Source of the DNA: Acidobacteriota bacterium
GTDB lineage: Bacteria > Acidobacteriota > Thermoanaerobaculia > Multivoradales > JAGPDF01
Assembly (NCBI GenBank): GCA_014584695.1
Contig: JACTMI010000014.1
Location: 1-64,000 of the forward strand
DNA length: 64,000 nucleotides
Reading direction: 5' to 3'
Position numbers and translations under genes: made by a program. Of this stretch, positions 17,310 through 24,950 are shown one piece after another (position 1 is the stretch's first letter; every line of letters starts with the position of its first letter). Below the pieces are notes generated by a model. That model was not told the DNA's origin. It searched no databases and worked only from the letters and a program-made list of their open reading frames with translations.

Positions 17310-18302
17310 ATGTTGCAATCTCCCCCCGACGCCACCCTCGCCGACGAGCTGGCGCGCTGGCTAGCCGAGCGCGGCCTGCCGCCACAGTCGATCCGTGCCC
17401 TGGCCGGCGATCTGTCGCAGCGGCGCTACTTTCGCGTCGCCTGGCCGGACGGCCGCCACGCCGTGGCGGCGTTCTACCCGCGCGAGATCGGGGCGACGCA
17501 GGCGCGATTCGACGCCGCGGCCGAGCTGCTCGCGGCGGCGAACGTGCGCGTACCGGCGCGGCTCGGGATCGACCGCGAGCGCGGCTGGTCGCTGGTGGAG
17601 GACTTGGGCGAGGCGACTCTCTACGAGTGCCGGGCCGCGGGCTGGCCCTGGCTGCTGCCGCGGCTCGAGGACGCGGTCGCGACCCTCGGGCGCATCGCCC
17701 GGCTCGACGCCGCGGCGGTGGTCGCGCTCGGTTCGCCGCCGCTCGACGCCGAGCTGCTCCGGCGAGAGCTCGTCCAGACCGAGCGGCTCTTTCTGGCGCC
17801 CGCTGGGGTCCTCGACGACCCGGGCGTCGCCGCTCCTTTCGCGGCGGCCCTCGACGAGCTGTGCGAGCGGCTCGGGGCGGCACCGCTCGCGCCCTGTCAC
17901 CGCGACTTCATGGCCCGCAACTTGGTACCGGTCGAGGGCGAAGGCGTCGGCGTGCTCGACTTCCAGGATCTGAGGCTCGGCCCGGCGGCCTACGATCTGG
18001 CGTCGCTGCTCAACGACAGCCTGTTTCCGCCGCCCGAGCTCGAGACGGGGCTGGTCGCAGCCGCGGGGATCGCCGGACCCGACGACGAAGGCTACTTGCG
18101 GGCCGTCGCGCAGCGGGCGCTCAAGGCGGTGGGCACGTTCGCCGCCTTCGCCGCGCGCGGCGCGAATCGCCACTTGCCGCTGATCCCGCCGACGCTGCGC
18201 CGGGCGGCGCGGGCGCTCGAACGGCTGCCGGAGACGAGCGCGGCGTACGCGCGGATCGCGCCGCGGCTCGCCTCGAGGCTGGGCGCGGAGACGTTCTGCT
18301 AG
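17310..18302 (+). CDS. Aminoglycoside-phosphotransferase-family kinase (AmgK-like)
   Basis: 330 residues of the APH/choline kinase fold. Visible elements are the nucleotide loop GDLSQRRYFRV (about 30-40), VEDLGE near 95, the catalytic loop CHRDFMARN near 195, and the metal-binding LDFQD near 215. This layout matches the AmgK sugar kinases, which phosphorylate the anomeric carbon of MurNAc/GlcNAc in cell-wall recycling. The usual partner MurU, a nucleotidyltransferase, is not adjacent, so the substrate is uncertain. There is no clear Shine-Dalgarno. The gene is divergent from the small rlmN-operon gene and tatA follows 63 bases later. Confidence 0.8.
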   Translation: MLQSPPDATLADELARWLAERGLPPQSIRALAGDLSQRRYFRVAWPDGRHAVAAFYPREIGATQARFDAAAELLAAANVRVPARLGIDRERGWSLVEDLGEATLYECRAAGWPWLLPRLEDAVATLGRIARLDAAAVVALGSPPLDAELLRRELVQTERLFLAPAGVLDDPGVAAPFAAALDELCERLGAAPLAPCHRDFMARNLVPVEGEGVGVLDFQDLRLGPAAYDLASLLNDSLFPPPELETGLVAAAGIAGPDDEGYLRAVAQRALKAVGTFAAFAARGANRHLPLIPPTLRRAARALERLPETSAAYARIAPRLASRLGAETFC

Positions 18303-18365
18303 ACTGATCCCGGCGGCGCCGCGAGCCCGGCGAGGACGCGGAGCGGCCGCTGCTTGGAGGCTGTC

Positions 18366-18560
18366 ATGGGCCGTCTGGGACTCCCGGAGCTCCTGGTCAT
18401 TTTCGTCATCCTGGTGCTGCTGTTCGGCGCCGCCAAGATCCCGCAGCTGGGCCGGGGCCTGGGCGAGGGGATCCGGAACTTCCGCAAAGGCCTGCGCAAC
18501 GCCGGCGGCGACGGCGAGGACGACGACACGCCGCCCCCGCCGTCGGAGCCAAAGTCCTAG
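18366..18560 (+). CDS. tatA: Sec-independent translocase protein TatA/TatE
   Basis: 64 residues with the TatA arrangement: a short N-terminal membrane helix ([16 protein letters not shown], about 6-22), the hinge [22 protein letters not shown] with the FG motif, an amphipathic helix, and an acidic Pro-rich tail. TatA oligomers form the pore of the Tat pathway for folded proteins. GGAGG five bases before ATG 18366 sets the start. No tatB or tatC is nearby. The stop overlaps the convergent lytic transglycosylase by four bases. Confidence 0.93.
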   Translation: MGRLGLPELLVIFVILVLLFGAAKIPQLGRGLGEGIRNFRKGLRNAGGDGEDDDTPPPPSEPKS

Positions 18561-19237
18561 AAGAGACGCTGGTCGGCGCCGACGTCGCCAGCGGGCAGCT
18601 CGCCGAGCACGCGCGCGGCGACGCTCGATTGATGTTCCCGGTACAGCTCGAGGACCCGCCCGACGTAGATCCGGGTCTCGCGATAGGGCGGTAGCCCGCC
18701 GAAGCGGTCGATGGTGCCGGGACCGGCGTGGTAGGCGGCGAGCGCCAGCTCCAGATCGCCGCCATAGCGCCGCTCGAGCTGGGCCAGGTACTCGGCCCCG
18801 ACCGCCAGGTTGACGGACGGGTCGAAGGGCTCCTGGCCGAGGTCGAAGTGGAAGGGCATCAGCTGCATCAGACCGAGGGCCCCCTTGGGCGAGACGGCGT
18901 CGGGCCGAAAGCTCGATTCCGCCTCGACGACCGAGGCGAGCAGCAGGCTGTCCAGTCGATGGCGGCGCGCCGCGCTGCGAATCTGGGGACCGAAGGGCAG
19001 GGCGTGGAGGTAGCGCTCCCGCTCCTGGCGGCGCAGCTCGGCGAGCCGCGCCGAGCCATCGGGCTCGAGCGTCGCGAGCTCGGGGAAATGGCGCTCCAAC
19101 GCGAGCGGCAGCGTGACCCGCGGCGCCGCGACGGAGGAGCGGGTCGAAGTCGAGCCGAGCAAGGCGAGCAGCAGGGCGCTCGCCGCGGCGCTGGCGAAGT
19201 ATCGGGACGGTACGGCGAAGAAACTGAATCTAGGCAT
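18557..19237 (-). CDS. Lytic transglycosylase (SLT domain)
   Basis: 226 residues from ATG 19237, which has GGAGG eight bases upstream. A signal peptide or membrane anchor lies in residues 12-30. The SLT domain spans about 88-205. The catalytic Glu is E107 in VEAESSFRP, followed by GLMQLMP and [14 protein letters not shown]. It should cleave the MurNAc-GlcNAc bond in the periplasm to give 1,6-anhydro ends. Such products feed muropeptide recycling, which fits the AmgK-like kinase two genes away. The C-terminal tail of about 20 residues has no recognised feature. Confidence 0.9.
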   Translation of the reverse strand: MPRFSFFAVPSRYFASAAASALLLALLGSTSTRSSVAAPRVTLPLALERHFPELATLEPDGSARLAELRRQERERYLHALPFGPQIRSAARRHRLDSLLLASVVEAESSFRPDAVSPKGALGLMQLMPFHFDLGQEPFDPSVNLAVGAEYLAQLERRYGGDLELALAAYHAGPGTIDRFGGLPPYRETRIYVGRVLELYREHQSSVAARVLGELPAGDVGADQRLF

Positions 19238-19374
19238 GGTTCGAGCCTCCGAAAGCACGCCCCAACCGCGGCGGTAGGCGCCGCGGGACTGCCGGGGGGC
19301 GAGCGGACCGGGGAATCCCCGGCCGTTCACGATCGATGCTGGGTGGGCTTCGAGTCGCTGGTTGAAAAGTCGCC

Positions 19375-19656
19375 TTAGACCTTCGGAATCGAGCGCCGGA
19401 GCAGCGGGCGGACACCGCCGCGGGACCGCCCCTCCGAGACGCCGATTCCGAGGTGGGAGACCTTGTTTCGCAGGGTGTTCCGATGGACGCCCAGACTGCG
19501 CGCGGAGCGGCAGAAGTTCCAGTCGTTCGACCGCAGCGAGGCCACGATGAACTGGCGCTCGAACTCCTGGCGCGCCTGTTCCAGGGTCAACCCCTGGTGG
19601 ACCAGCTCGTCGACGATCTGGTGCAGTCGTCCGTTCAGACTCTGTTTGTTCCCCAC
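19375..19656 (-). CDS. Fis-type helix-turn-helix regulator
   Basis: 93 residues from GTG 19656. The N-terminal half is a helical dimerisation-like region (LHQIVDELVHQGLTLEQARQ). The C-terminal half holds the Fis/HTH_8 domain with ARSLGVHRNTLRNKV as the recognition helix. Small stand-alone proteins of this type are common in delta-group and acidobacterial genomes. GTG 19725 would overlap the LysM stop (GTGA), but a TATAAT promoter lies between the two codons, so I prefer the downstream start. The targets are unknown. Confidence 0.78.
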   Translation of the reverse strand: MGNKQSLNGRLHQIVDELVHQGLTLEQARQEFERQFIVASLRSNDWNFCRSARSLGVHRNTLRNKVSHLGIGVSEGRSRGGVRPLLRRSIPKV

Positions 19657-19680
19657 GGGCGGATCACTCTCAGACGGAGC

Positions 19681-19710
19681 ATTATAGCTCGTCGGGGGCG
19701 ATCCGGCCAA
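19681..19710 (-). promoter_or_regulatory. Promoter for the Fis-type regulator
   Basis: Minus-strand TTGGCC (19710-19705) and TATAAT (19686-19681) are separated by 18 bases. The -10 is a perfect consensus. It sits just past the LysM stop codon and 24 bases before GTG 19656. Confidence 0.65.
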
Positions 19711-19721
19711 ATTCTTACGCC

Positions 19722-20951
19722 TCACTTCCGCTCGAGCCGATCGCCGACGAAGATCGGGTAGCGCGACTCGAGGATCTTCGCGACCGCGCTGTTGCGCTGG
19801 ACGGAGAGCACCGCCAGCTCGCCCAGCACCACGGGCGGCCGGGTCTCCCGGTTGGCCCGGTAGATGGTGAACAGATCGCCCGGCAGCACATCGTCGTCCT
19901 CGCCCTTGTCGATGAACACGACGTGGTCCTGGCCCAGGGTGACCAGCCGCGAGGGCGAGGAGAGGATGATCGGCGACCCGGCCAGGGCCTCCGGCGTCGT
20001 CGGGTCGTTGACCGCCCGCAGCGGCGTCCGCCGGGCCAGCGGCACCGGCTCGGGCACGAACGGCCGCAGCCGCGTCCCGACCTGCATGCCCAGGCAGCTC
20101 TGCACCACCTCGCCGATGCCGGCCTCGTTCGTGACCGAGACGACGCGGACCCGGCCGCGATAGTTGTACTGCCGCCCGAAGGTGTCGCCGGAGTGGGGGT
20201 GGACGATGCGCGCCCCCGGCTCGACCGCGGTCAGCACCATGCCCGGTGACAGCCCGCCCTGCCGGCCGCCGTCGAGGTAGACGATGTCGCCGGTGGTCAG
20301 CTGCACCTTGACCGTGTCGACGGTGCCGTAGATCCCTTCGATCTCCCCCGCGACGTTGACCAACTCCGGTGAGAGCACCTCGTACTCGGAGCCAGTAATC
20401 GAGTAGGCGAAGGCCTCATCGGCCGCGCCGATGAAACCGGAGCAGTAGATGTCGTCCTCGGCCGACAGCGGCACCGGCACGCTCTTGGCGCCGCCGGCCG
20501 GCAGGGTCCGCAGCCGGGCGCCGCTCGCCGCCGCGTCGGTCGCGGGTTCGGCGCTCACCACCGCGGTTTCGATCCCGGCGACCTCTTCGGTCTCCCCCTC
20601 CTCGCCGGTGCCCAGGCCCGCCGACTCCATCGGCGCGACCGGGGCGACGTCGACGCCGATCACCAGCGGATCGCCCGGGTAGATCCAGTGCGCGTCGAGC
20701 ACGTACTGGTTCTTTTCCCAGAGCTGCGGCCAGAGATAGGGGTTGCCGAGGTTCTTCGCCGCCAGCGCCCAGAAGGTGTCGCCGCGTTCGACGATGTGGA
20801 CGCGAGCGCCCTCCGGGAAGCTCGCCGGAGGATCCCAGGCGGTCCAGTGGCCGTTGACGAACTTGAGGTGGCGCGGCGGCTGGTCGGCGGCGACGAGGGC
20901 CGTGGCGACGAGGGCCACGGCAAGAAGGGCGCAACGGATTCGAAGGGCCAT
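19722..20951 (-). CDS. Secreted LysM-domain protein
   Basis: 409 residues. Signal peptide at about 1-20 (ALLAVALVATALVAA). A LysM-type domain follows at about 50-98 (VERGDTFWALAAKNLGNPYLW...YPGDPLVI), which usually binds peptidoglycan or chitin-like glycans. A linker rich in Ala/Glu leads to a beta-rich C-terminal region of about 250 residues with GDIVYLDGG, GMVLTAVEPG and PGDLFTIYR repeats, perhaps SH3-like or carbohydrate-binding folds. GGAGGT seven bases before ATG 20951 marks the start. Its own promoter is at 21012-21040. It may be a cell-envelope structural protein; the function is not known. Confidence 0.85.
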   Translation of the reverse strand: MALRIRCALLAVALVATALVAADQPPRHLKFVNGHWTAWDPPASFPEGARVHIVERGDTFWALAAKNLGNPYLWPQLWEKNQYVLDAHWIYPGDPLVIGVDVAPVAPMESAGLGTGEEGETEEVAGIETAVVSAEPATDAAASGARLRTLPAGGAKSVPVPLSAEDDIYCSGFIGAADEAFAYSITGSEYEVLSPELVNVAGEIEGIYGTVDTVKVQLTTGDIVYLDGGRQGGLSPGMVLTAVEPGARIVHPHSGDTFGRQYNYRGRVRVVSVTNEAGIGEVVQSCLGMQVGTRLRPFVPEPVPLARRTPLRAVNDPTTPEALAGSPIILSSPSRLVTLGQDHVVFIDKGEDDDVLPGDLFTIYRANRETRPPVVLGELAVLSVQRNSAVAKILESRYPIFVGDRLERK

Positions 20952-21011
20952 GACGTAGACCTCCGGAGGTCTCATGAGCTCGCGGTCGAAGTCGGTTCGA
21001 ATGTCGCCGCA

Positions 21012-21040
21012 AGGGTAACCGCGCGGGTGCACACTGTCAA
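21012..21040 (-). promoter_or_regulatory. Promoter for the LysM gene
   Basis: Minus-strand TTGACA (21040-21035) and TACCCT (21017-21012) are separated by 17 bases. The predicted leader is about 54 bases and contains the palindrome ACCTCCGGAGGT, which includes the ribosome-binding site GGAGGT. Confidence 0.6.
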
Positions 21041-21090
21041 GGGCACCCGCCACGAGAAATCATGGCAGCGCAGGGAGTTACAGGGGCGGC

Positions 21091-21822
21091 CTAGCGACGC
21101 CCGAGCCGGCCGCGCGCGCTCTCGGCGGCGGCGGTGGTCGGGAACCGCTGCACCAGCTCCTGCCAGACCGCCCGCGCGGCGCCGGCATCGCCGGCCAAAT
21201 CGAGCGCGTGGCCGAGCTTGAGCAGCGCGTCCGGGACCTTGTTGCCTTGCGGATAGCGCTCGATCGCCTGCCGATAGGCCTCCGCGGCGCCGAGAGGGTC
21301 CTGCCTCGACAGCCGCGACTCGCCGATCCAGAACCACGCGTTGTCGGCGAGATCGGAGCTCGGGTGCGCGGCGAGAAAGGCCCGGAAGGCGCTCTCGGCC
21401 TCGCCCGCGCGCCCGCCGTCGTGGAGCGCGAGCGCCGCCTCGTAGACCGCTTGGGGCGTGCCCGCCGGGGCCCCCGGGGGCGGATCGTCCGCCAGGTCGT
21501 CCTCTTCGACCCAGGCGGCGACCGAAAGCGGGGCGGCCACCGGCGCCTCGACGACCGGCGGTCGAGCGGCTGGCGCGGCGGCGGGTGGGGCGGCCGGCCG
21601 GCTCGGGCGGGAAAGCGCCTCCAGCTCGGCCACACGCCGCTCGAGCCGCTCCTGCTCGATGCGGGCCTTGACCGCCTGGCGCTCGAGCTCGATCAACCGG
21701 CGCTCCGTTTCGGTCCGGCGAGCCTCCGCGTCGCGCGGCAGCGCGAGCGGACCGCTCGCGCAGCCGGAGAGGCCGATGAGCGCGAGCACGCCAGCGACGG
21801 CCGGGAGGAGCCCGCGGATCAT
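21091..21822 (-). CDS. CpoB/YbgF-like TPR lipoprotein
   Basis: 243 residues. Lipobox LSGC at the end of the signal peptide (Cys about 20), then a coiled coil (RRLIELERQAVKARIEQERLE, about 35-70), an Ala/Pro linker, and three C-terminal TPR repeats (about 125-240) with AFLAAHPSSDLADNAWFWIGES. This layout matches CpoB/YbgF, which works with the Tol-Pal system and peptidoglycan synthesis in the periplasm. No tol or pal genes are nearby. The ATG overlaps the stop of the BamD-like gene by four bases. Confidence 0.85.
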   Translation of the reverse strand: MIRGLLPAVAGVLALIGLSGCASGPLALPRDAEARRTETERRLIELERQAVKARIEQERLERRVAELEALSRPSRPAAPPAAAPAARPPVVEAPVAAPLSVAAWVEEDDLADDPPPGAPAGTPQAVYEAALALHDGGRAGEAESAFRAFLAAHPSSDLADNAWFWIGESRLSRQDPLGAAEAYRQAIERYPQGNKVPDALLKLGHALDLAGDAGAARAVWQELVQRFPTTAAAESARGRLGRR

Positions 21823-22583
21823 GGCCGCGACCTCGGGATCTTGCGCCGGAAGGGGCTCTGCGGGAACTCGGTCTCGAGCTTCGAGAAGGTCTCGCGTGCC
21901 TCGTCCGCGCGCTGCAGGGCCTGATAGGCCAGGCCGAGATGGAGCAGGGCCTTGTCGCGCTCCGGGTACTCCGGATAGCGCGTGAGGAGTGTCTCCAACC
22001 GCCCGACCGCGGCGATCGGCAAGCCGTAGCGCAGGTAGAAGCGGCCGACCAGGAACTCGTGCTCGGCCAGGCCGCGGCGCACACGGCGGATCTCCTCGCT
22101 CGCCCGCTCCGCGTACTCGCTGGTTGGATAGAGCCGCAGCAGCTCCTCGAAGGCCAGCAGCGACTTCGCCGACGCGGCTTGGTCGCGGTCGGGACGATCG
22201 ATCCGGCGCGCGAGCGCGCTCGCGATCTGGAACTGAACGTAGGGCGCCCGGTCGCTGGTCGGGAAGCGGTTCTGGAAGTCGCGGTACTTCGCCTCGGCCT
22301 GGATCAGGTTGCTTTCGCCCCCCTCGAGGAAGAGCGAGTCGGCCACCAGCAGCAGCGCCTCGCGGCCGGCCGCGGAGTTCGGCTCGATCTCGAAGGCGTG
22401 CGCCAGATAGGGACGCGCCGCGGAATAGCGCTTGCGCTCGAGCAGCTGCTTGCCTTCGGCCAGCGATTCGGCGGCCGAGAGCCGGAGCAGCGGGTCCTCC
22501 TTGCCGCGCGAGCCGCAACCGGCGGCGAGCAGCGCGCTGGTGGCGACCAGCACGGCGAAGCGGCGACGCCAGGTCGGATTCAT
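21819..22583 (-). CDS. bamD: BamD-like outer-membrane assembly lipoprotein
   Basis: 254 residues. Signal peptide with lipobox LAAGC (Cys about 23). TPR-like repeats run through the rest, including YSAARPYLAHAFEIEPNS, QNRFPTSDRAPYVQFQIA and the duplicated FLVGRFYLRYG. BamD forms part of the BAM complex that inserts beta-barrel proteins into the outer membrane. The Fe-S/TPR pattern of other acidobacterial YfiO proteins is similar. It precedes the CpoB-like gene and follows rpe by four overlapping bases. Confidence 0.85.
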   Translation of the reverse strand: MNPTWRRRFAVLVATSALLAAGCGSRGKEDPLLRLSAAESLAEGKQLLERKRYSAARPYLAHAFEIEPNSAAGREALLLVADSLFLEGGESNLIQAEAKYRDFQNRFPTSDRAPYVQFQIASALARRIDRPDRDQAASAKSLLAFEELLRLYPTSEYAERASEEIRRVRRGLAEHEFLVGRFYLRYGLPIAAVGRLETLLTRYPEYPERDKALLHLGLAYQALQRADEARETFSKLETEFPQSPFRRKIPRSRP

Positions 22584-23245
22584 GCCAGGGCCTCCTCGGC
22601 GGTTCGGCGCAAAAGGCGGATGGCGGCGGCGGGATCGGCGGCGCCGTAGACCGAGGAGCCCGCGACGAAGGTGCGGGCGCCGGCGCGCGCGGCGGCGCCG
22701 ATGTTGCCCGCCCCGATGCCGCCGTCGAGCTCGATCGTCGCCGCGGCGCCGAGCTCCGTCAGCCAGCTCGCCAGGCGGCTCGTCTTGTCGAGCACGCGAG
22801 GCAGGAACGGCTGTCCGGCGAAGCCCGGATTGACAGACATCAGGAGCACGAAGTCGCAGGCATGCACGACGTCGGCCAAGATCTCGACCGGCGTCGCCGG
22901 GTTCACCGCGACACCGGCGCGCGCCCCTCCGGCGCGAATCGCCGACAGCGTCCGGTCGAGGTGGCGTGCGGCCTCCCAGTGGATGGCGACGCGGGTCGAG
23001 CCGGCGTCGAGGTAGGCGCCGAGCAGGTCGTCGGGCCGCTCGACCATGAGGTGGACGTCGAGGGGCAAGCGGGTGTGACGCGCCAAAGCGGCGACGACCG
23101 GCGGTCCGAGCGTCAAGTTGGGCACGAAGTGGCCGTCCATGACGTCGACGTGGAGAAGATCGGCGCCTCCCGCCTCCGCCGCGCGAGCCGCCCCCACGAG
23201 GTCGGCCAGGTCCGCGGCGATCACCGACGGGGCGATCTCGATCAC
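22580..23245 (-). CDS. rpe: Ribulose-phosphate 3-epimerase
   Basis: 221 residues, a complete TIM barrel. It interconverts ribulose 5-phosphate and xylulose 5-phosphate in the pentose phosphate pathway, with a divalent metal. Signatures are LLHVDVMDGHFVPNLT and VHLMVERPDD, VLLMSVNPGFAGQPF, and IELDGGIG near the end. It overlaps the BamD-like gene and the PASTA gene by four bases on each side, so the set is one translationally coupled operon. Confidence 0.96.
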   Translation of the reverse strand: MIEIAPSVIAADLADLVGAARAAEAGGADLLHVDVMDGHFVPNLTLGPPVVAALARHTRLPLDVHLMVERPDDLLGAYLDAGSTRVAIHWEAARHLDRTLSAIRAGGARAGVAVNPATPVEILADVVHACDFVLLMSVNPGFAGQPFLPRVLDKTSRLASWLTELGAAATIELDGGIGAGNIGAAARAGARTFVAGSSVYGAADPAAAIRLLRRTAEEALA

Positions 23246-23988
23246 GACGCTCTCCCGGCGCTCGGCGCGGCCACCACCAGGGTGATCGGGTCCCGTCGCC
23301 GCAGCGGGTGGCCGGGCAGCGGCAGCTGGCGCAAGATGGTCCCCTCGGCGATGCCCTCGTAAGGCTCGAACTTCACCGCGCCGAGCCGGAAGCCGCCGCG
23401 CTCGAAGTAGCTGCGCACCGGTTCGTAGCGGCGATAGACGAGGTCGGGCATGACATAGGTCTCGGGCGTCCGGTCGAGGGCGACCAGGAGGTCGACGCGG
23501 GTTCCCACCGGCACCTCGCTGCCGCCGGGGGGGTGCTGGCCGACGACCGCGCCGGCGGCCCCGGCCGCGGCCACGATCGACAGTGTGTCACCCAGCTCGA
23601 GGCCCTGCGCCCGCAGGGTCACCTGCGCCGCTTGGAGCGCCCGCCCGGTGAGGCTCGGGACCTCCAGCCGCTGCGCGCCGAGGGAGAAGACGACCGATAC
23701 CGGCGCGCCGCGCTTGACCAGGCTGCCCGCGCGCGGCCGCGATTCGAGCGCCCGGCCCGCGGCGACGGCGGGGCTGAAGCGGCCCGCTTCGGCCTCCGCG
23801 AGCTGGAGACCGAGATCGGCGAGCAGCGCGTTGGCTTGCTCCCGGGAGAGCCCGGCGAGCTCGGGCACGGTGGTCACGCCGCGCCGGACGAACTGGCTGA
23901 AGGCGGTGTAGGCGCAAAAGCCGAAGACCGCGACGAGCACGAGTCCGTACGCGAGCAGTGTGATCCCACGAAGCAGCCGGCGCAGCAC
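23242..23988 (-). CDS. PASTA-domain membrane protein
   Basis: 248 residues from GTG 23988. One membrane helix near 9-28 is followed by three PASTA repeats (about 36-102, 103-170 and 172-240), each with the VPxLxG-like start. PASTA domains bind muropeptides or beta-lactams and normally sit on a Ser/Thr kinase or PBP; here no kinase domain is attached. The gene leads the rpe-bamD-cpoB operon. ATG 24039 would be inside the divergent nfo gene, while a TAGACT eight bases before GTG 23988 fits leaderless initiation. Confidence 0.85.
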   Translation of the reverse strand: MLRRLLRGITLLAYGLVLVAVFGFCAYTAFSQFVRRGVTTVPELAGLSREQANALLADLGLQLAEAEAGRFSPAVAAGRALESRPRAGSLVKRGAPVSVVFSLGAQRLEVPSLTGRALQAAQVTLRAQGLELGDTLSIVAAAGAAGAVVGQHPPGGSEVPVGTRVDLLVALDRTPETYVMPDLVYRRYEPVRSYFERGGFRLGAVKFEPYEGIAEGTILRQLPLPGHPLRRRDPITLVVAAPSAGRAS

Positions 23989-23996
23989 GGCGGGGG

Positions 23997-24023
23997 AGTC
24001 TAGCAAAGCGCACCGGCTAGACT
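23997..24023. promoter_or_regulatory. Back-to-back TAGACT boxes for PASTA and nfo genes
   Basis: An inverted repeat GTCTAGC...GCTAGAC places TAGACT on both strands (minus 24002-23997, plus 24018-24023). The distances are eight bases to the PASTA GTG and nine to the nfo ATG. Both genes lack a Shine-Dalgarno, so both are likely leaderless from this shared 44-base region. Confidence 0.6.
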
Positions 24024-24032
24024 CGGCCCGCA

Positions 24033-24950
24033 ATGACAAGCCCCGACCTCCTGCTGGGCGCCCACGAATCGACCGCCGGCGGGCTCGCGACCGCCTTCGG
24101 TCGCGCCGAGGCGATCGGCTGCCGCGCGCTGCAGCTGTTCGTCAAGAACTCCAACCAGTGGCGGGCCAAGCCGCTCTCCGCAAGCGACGTCGCGGCTTTC
24201 CGCGCGGCCCACGGCGCCAGCCCGATCGGCCCGCTGGTGGCGCACGCGGCCTACTTGATCAACCTCGCCGCGCCCGACCCGGAGATCCTGGCCAAGTCGC
24301 GAGCGGCGCTCGCCGACGAGCTGGGCCGCTGTGCGCAGATCGGCGTTCCCGCCCTGGTCGTTCATCCCGGCGCCCATCTCGGTCGCGGCGAGGAGGCCGG
24401 GCTCGCCGCGGTCGCCGAATCGCTCGACGCGGTCTATGCGAGCCTGCCCGGCTGCCCGACGCTCACCCTGCTCGAGCTCACCGCCGGCCAGGGCACGGTG
24501 CTCGGTCGCCGTCTTGCCGACCTCGAGACGATCCGCGCGCGCGCGGCCCATCGCGCCCGCCTGGGCGTCTGCGTCGACACCTGCCACGCCTTCGCCGCCG
24601 GCTACGCGCTCGACGAGCCCCGGGGCTTCGACGATTTCCTCGACGAGATCGAGGCCACGGTCGGCTTCGCCGCCGTCCGCTGCCTCCACCTCAACGACTC
24701 GGTCGGCGCGCGCGGCTCGAGGAAGGACCGCCACGCCAATCTGGGCGAGGGCCGGATCGGGCTCGAGCTCTTCGCCCGCCTGCTCGCCGAGCGGCGTTTC
24801 GCCGCAGTGCCGATGATCCTGGAGACGCCGCTCGGTGACGACGAGCAGGGGCACGCCCGGGACCTCGAGCTGCTGCGCCGACTGGCGCCGGTCGCGAGCG
24901 CCCTCAGGAGCCCAGCAGGCGCTTCGAGACGTCGAAGTAGAGGACGGTGA
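24033..24950 (+). CDS. nfo: Deoxyribonuclease IV (AP endonuclease Nfo)
   Basis: 305 residues of the AP endonuclease family 2 (TIM barrel, three Zn). Metal ligands are recognisable in GAHESTAGG, VVHPGAHLG, LELTAGQG, VCVDTCHAFAAGY, LHLNDS, KDRHANLGEG and ILETPLG. It cleaves DNA at abasic sites in base excision repair. It is probably leaderless. The last 47 bases overlap the convergent rseP; the final 15 or so residues are basic and probably expendable. Confidence 0.95.
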   Translation: MTSPDLLLGAHESTAGGLATAFGRAEAIGCRALQLFVKNSNQWRAKPLSASDVAAFRAAHGASPIGPLVAHAAYLINLAAPDPEILAKSRAALADELGRCAQIGVPALVVHPGAHLGRGEEAGLAAVAESLDAVYASLPGCPTLTLLELTAGQGTVLGRRLADLETIRARAAHRARLGVCVDTCHAFAAGYALDEPRGFDDFLDEIEATVGFAAVRCLHLNDSVGARGSRKDRHANLGEGRIGLELFARLLAERRFAAVPMILETPLGDDEQGHARDLELLRRLAPVASALRSPAGASRRRSRGR

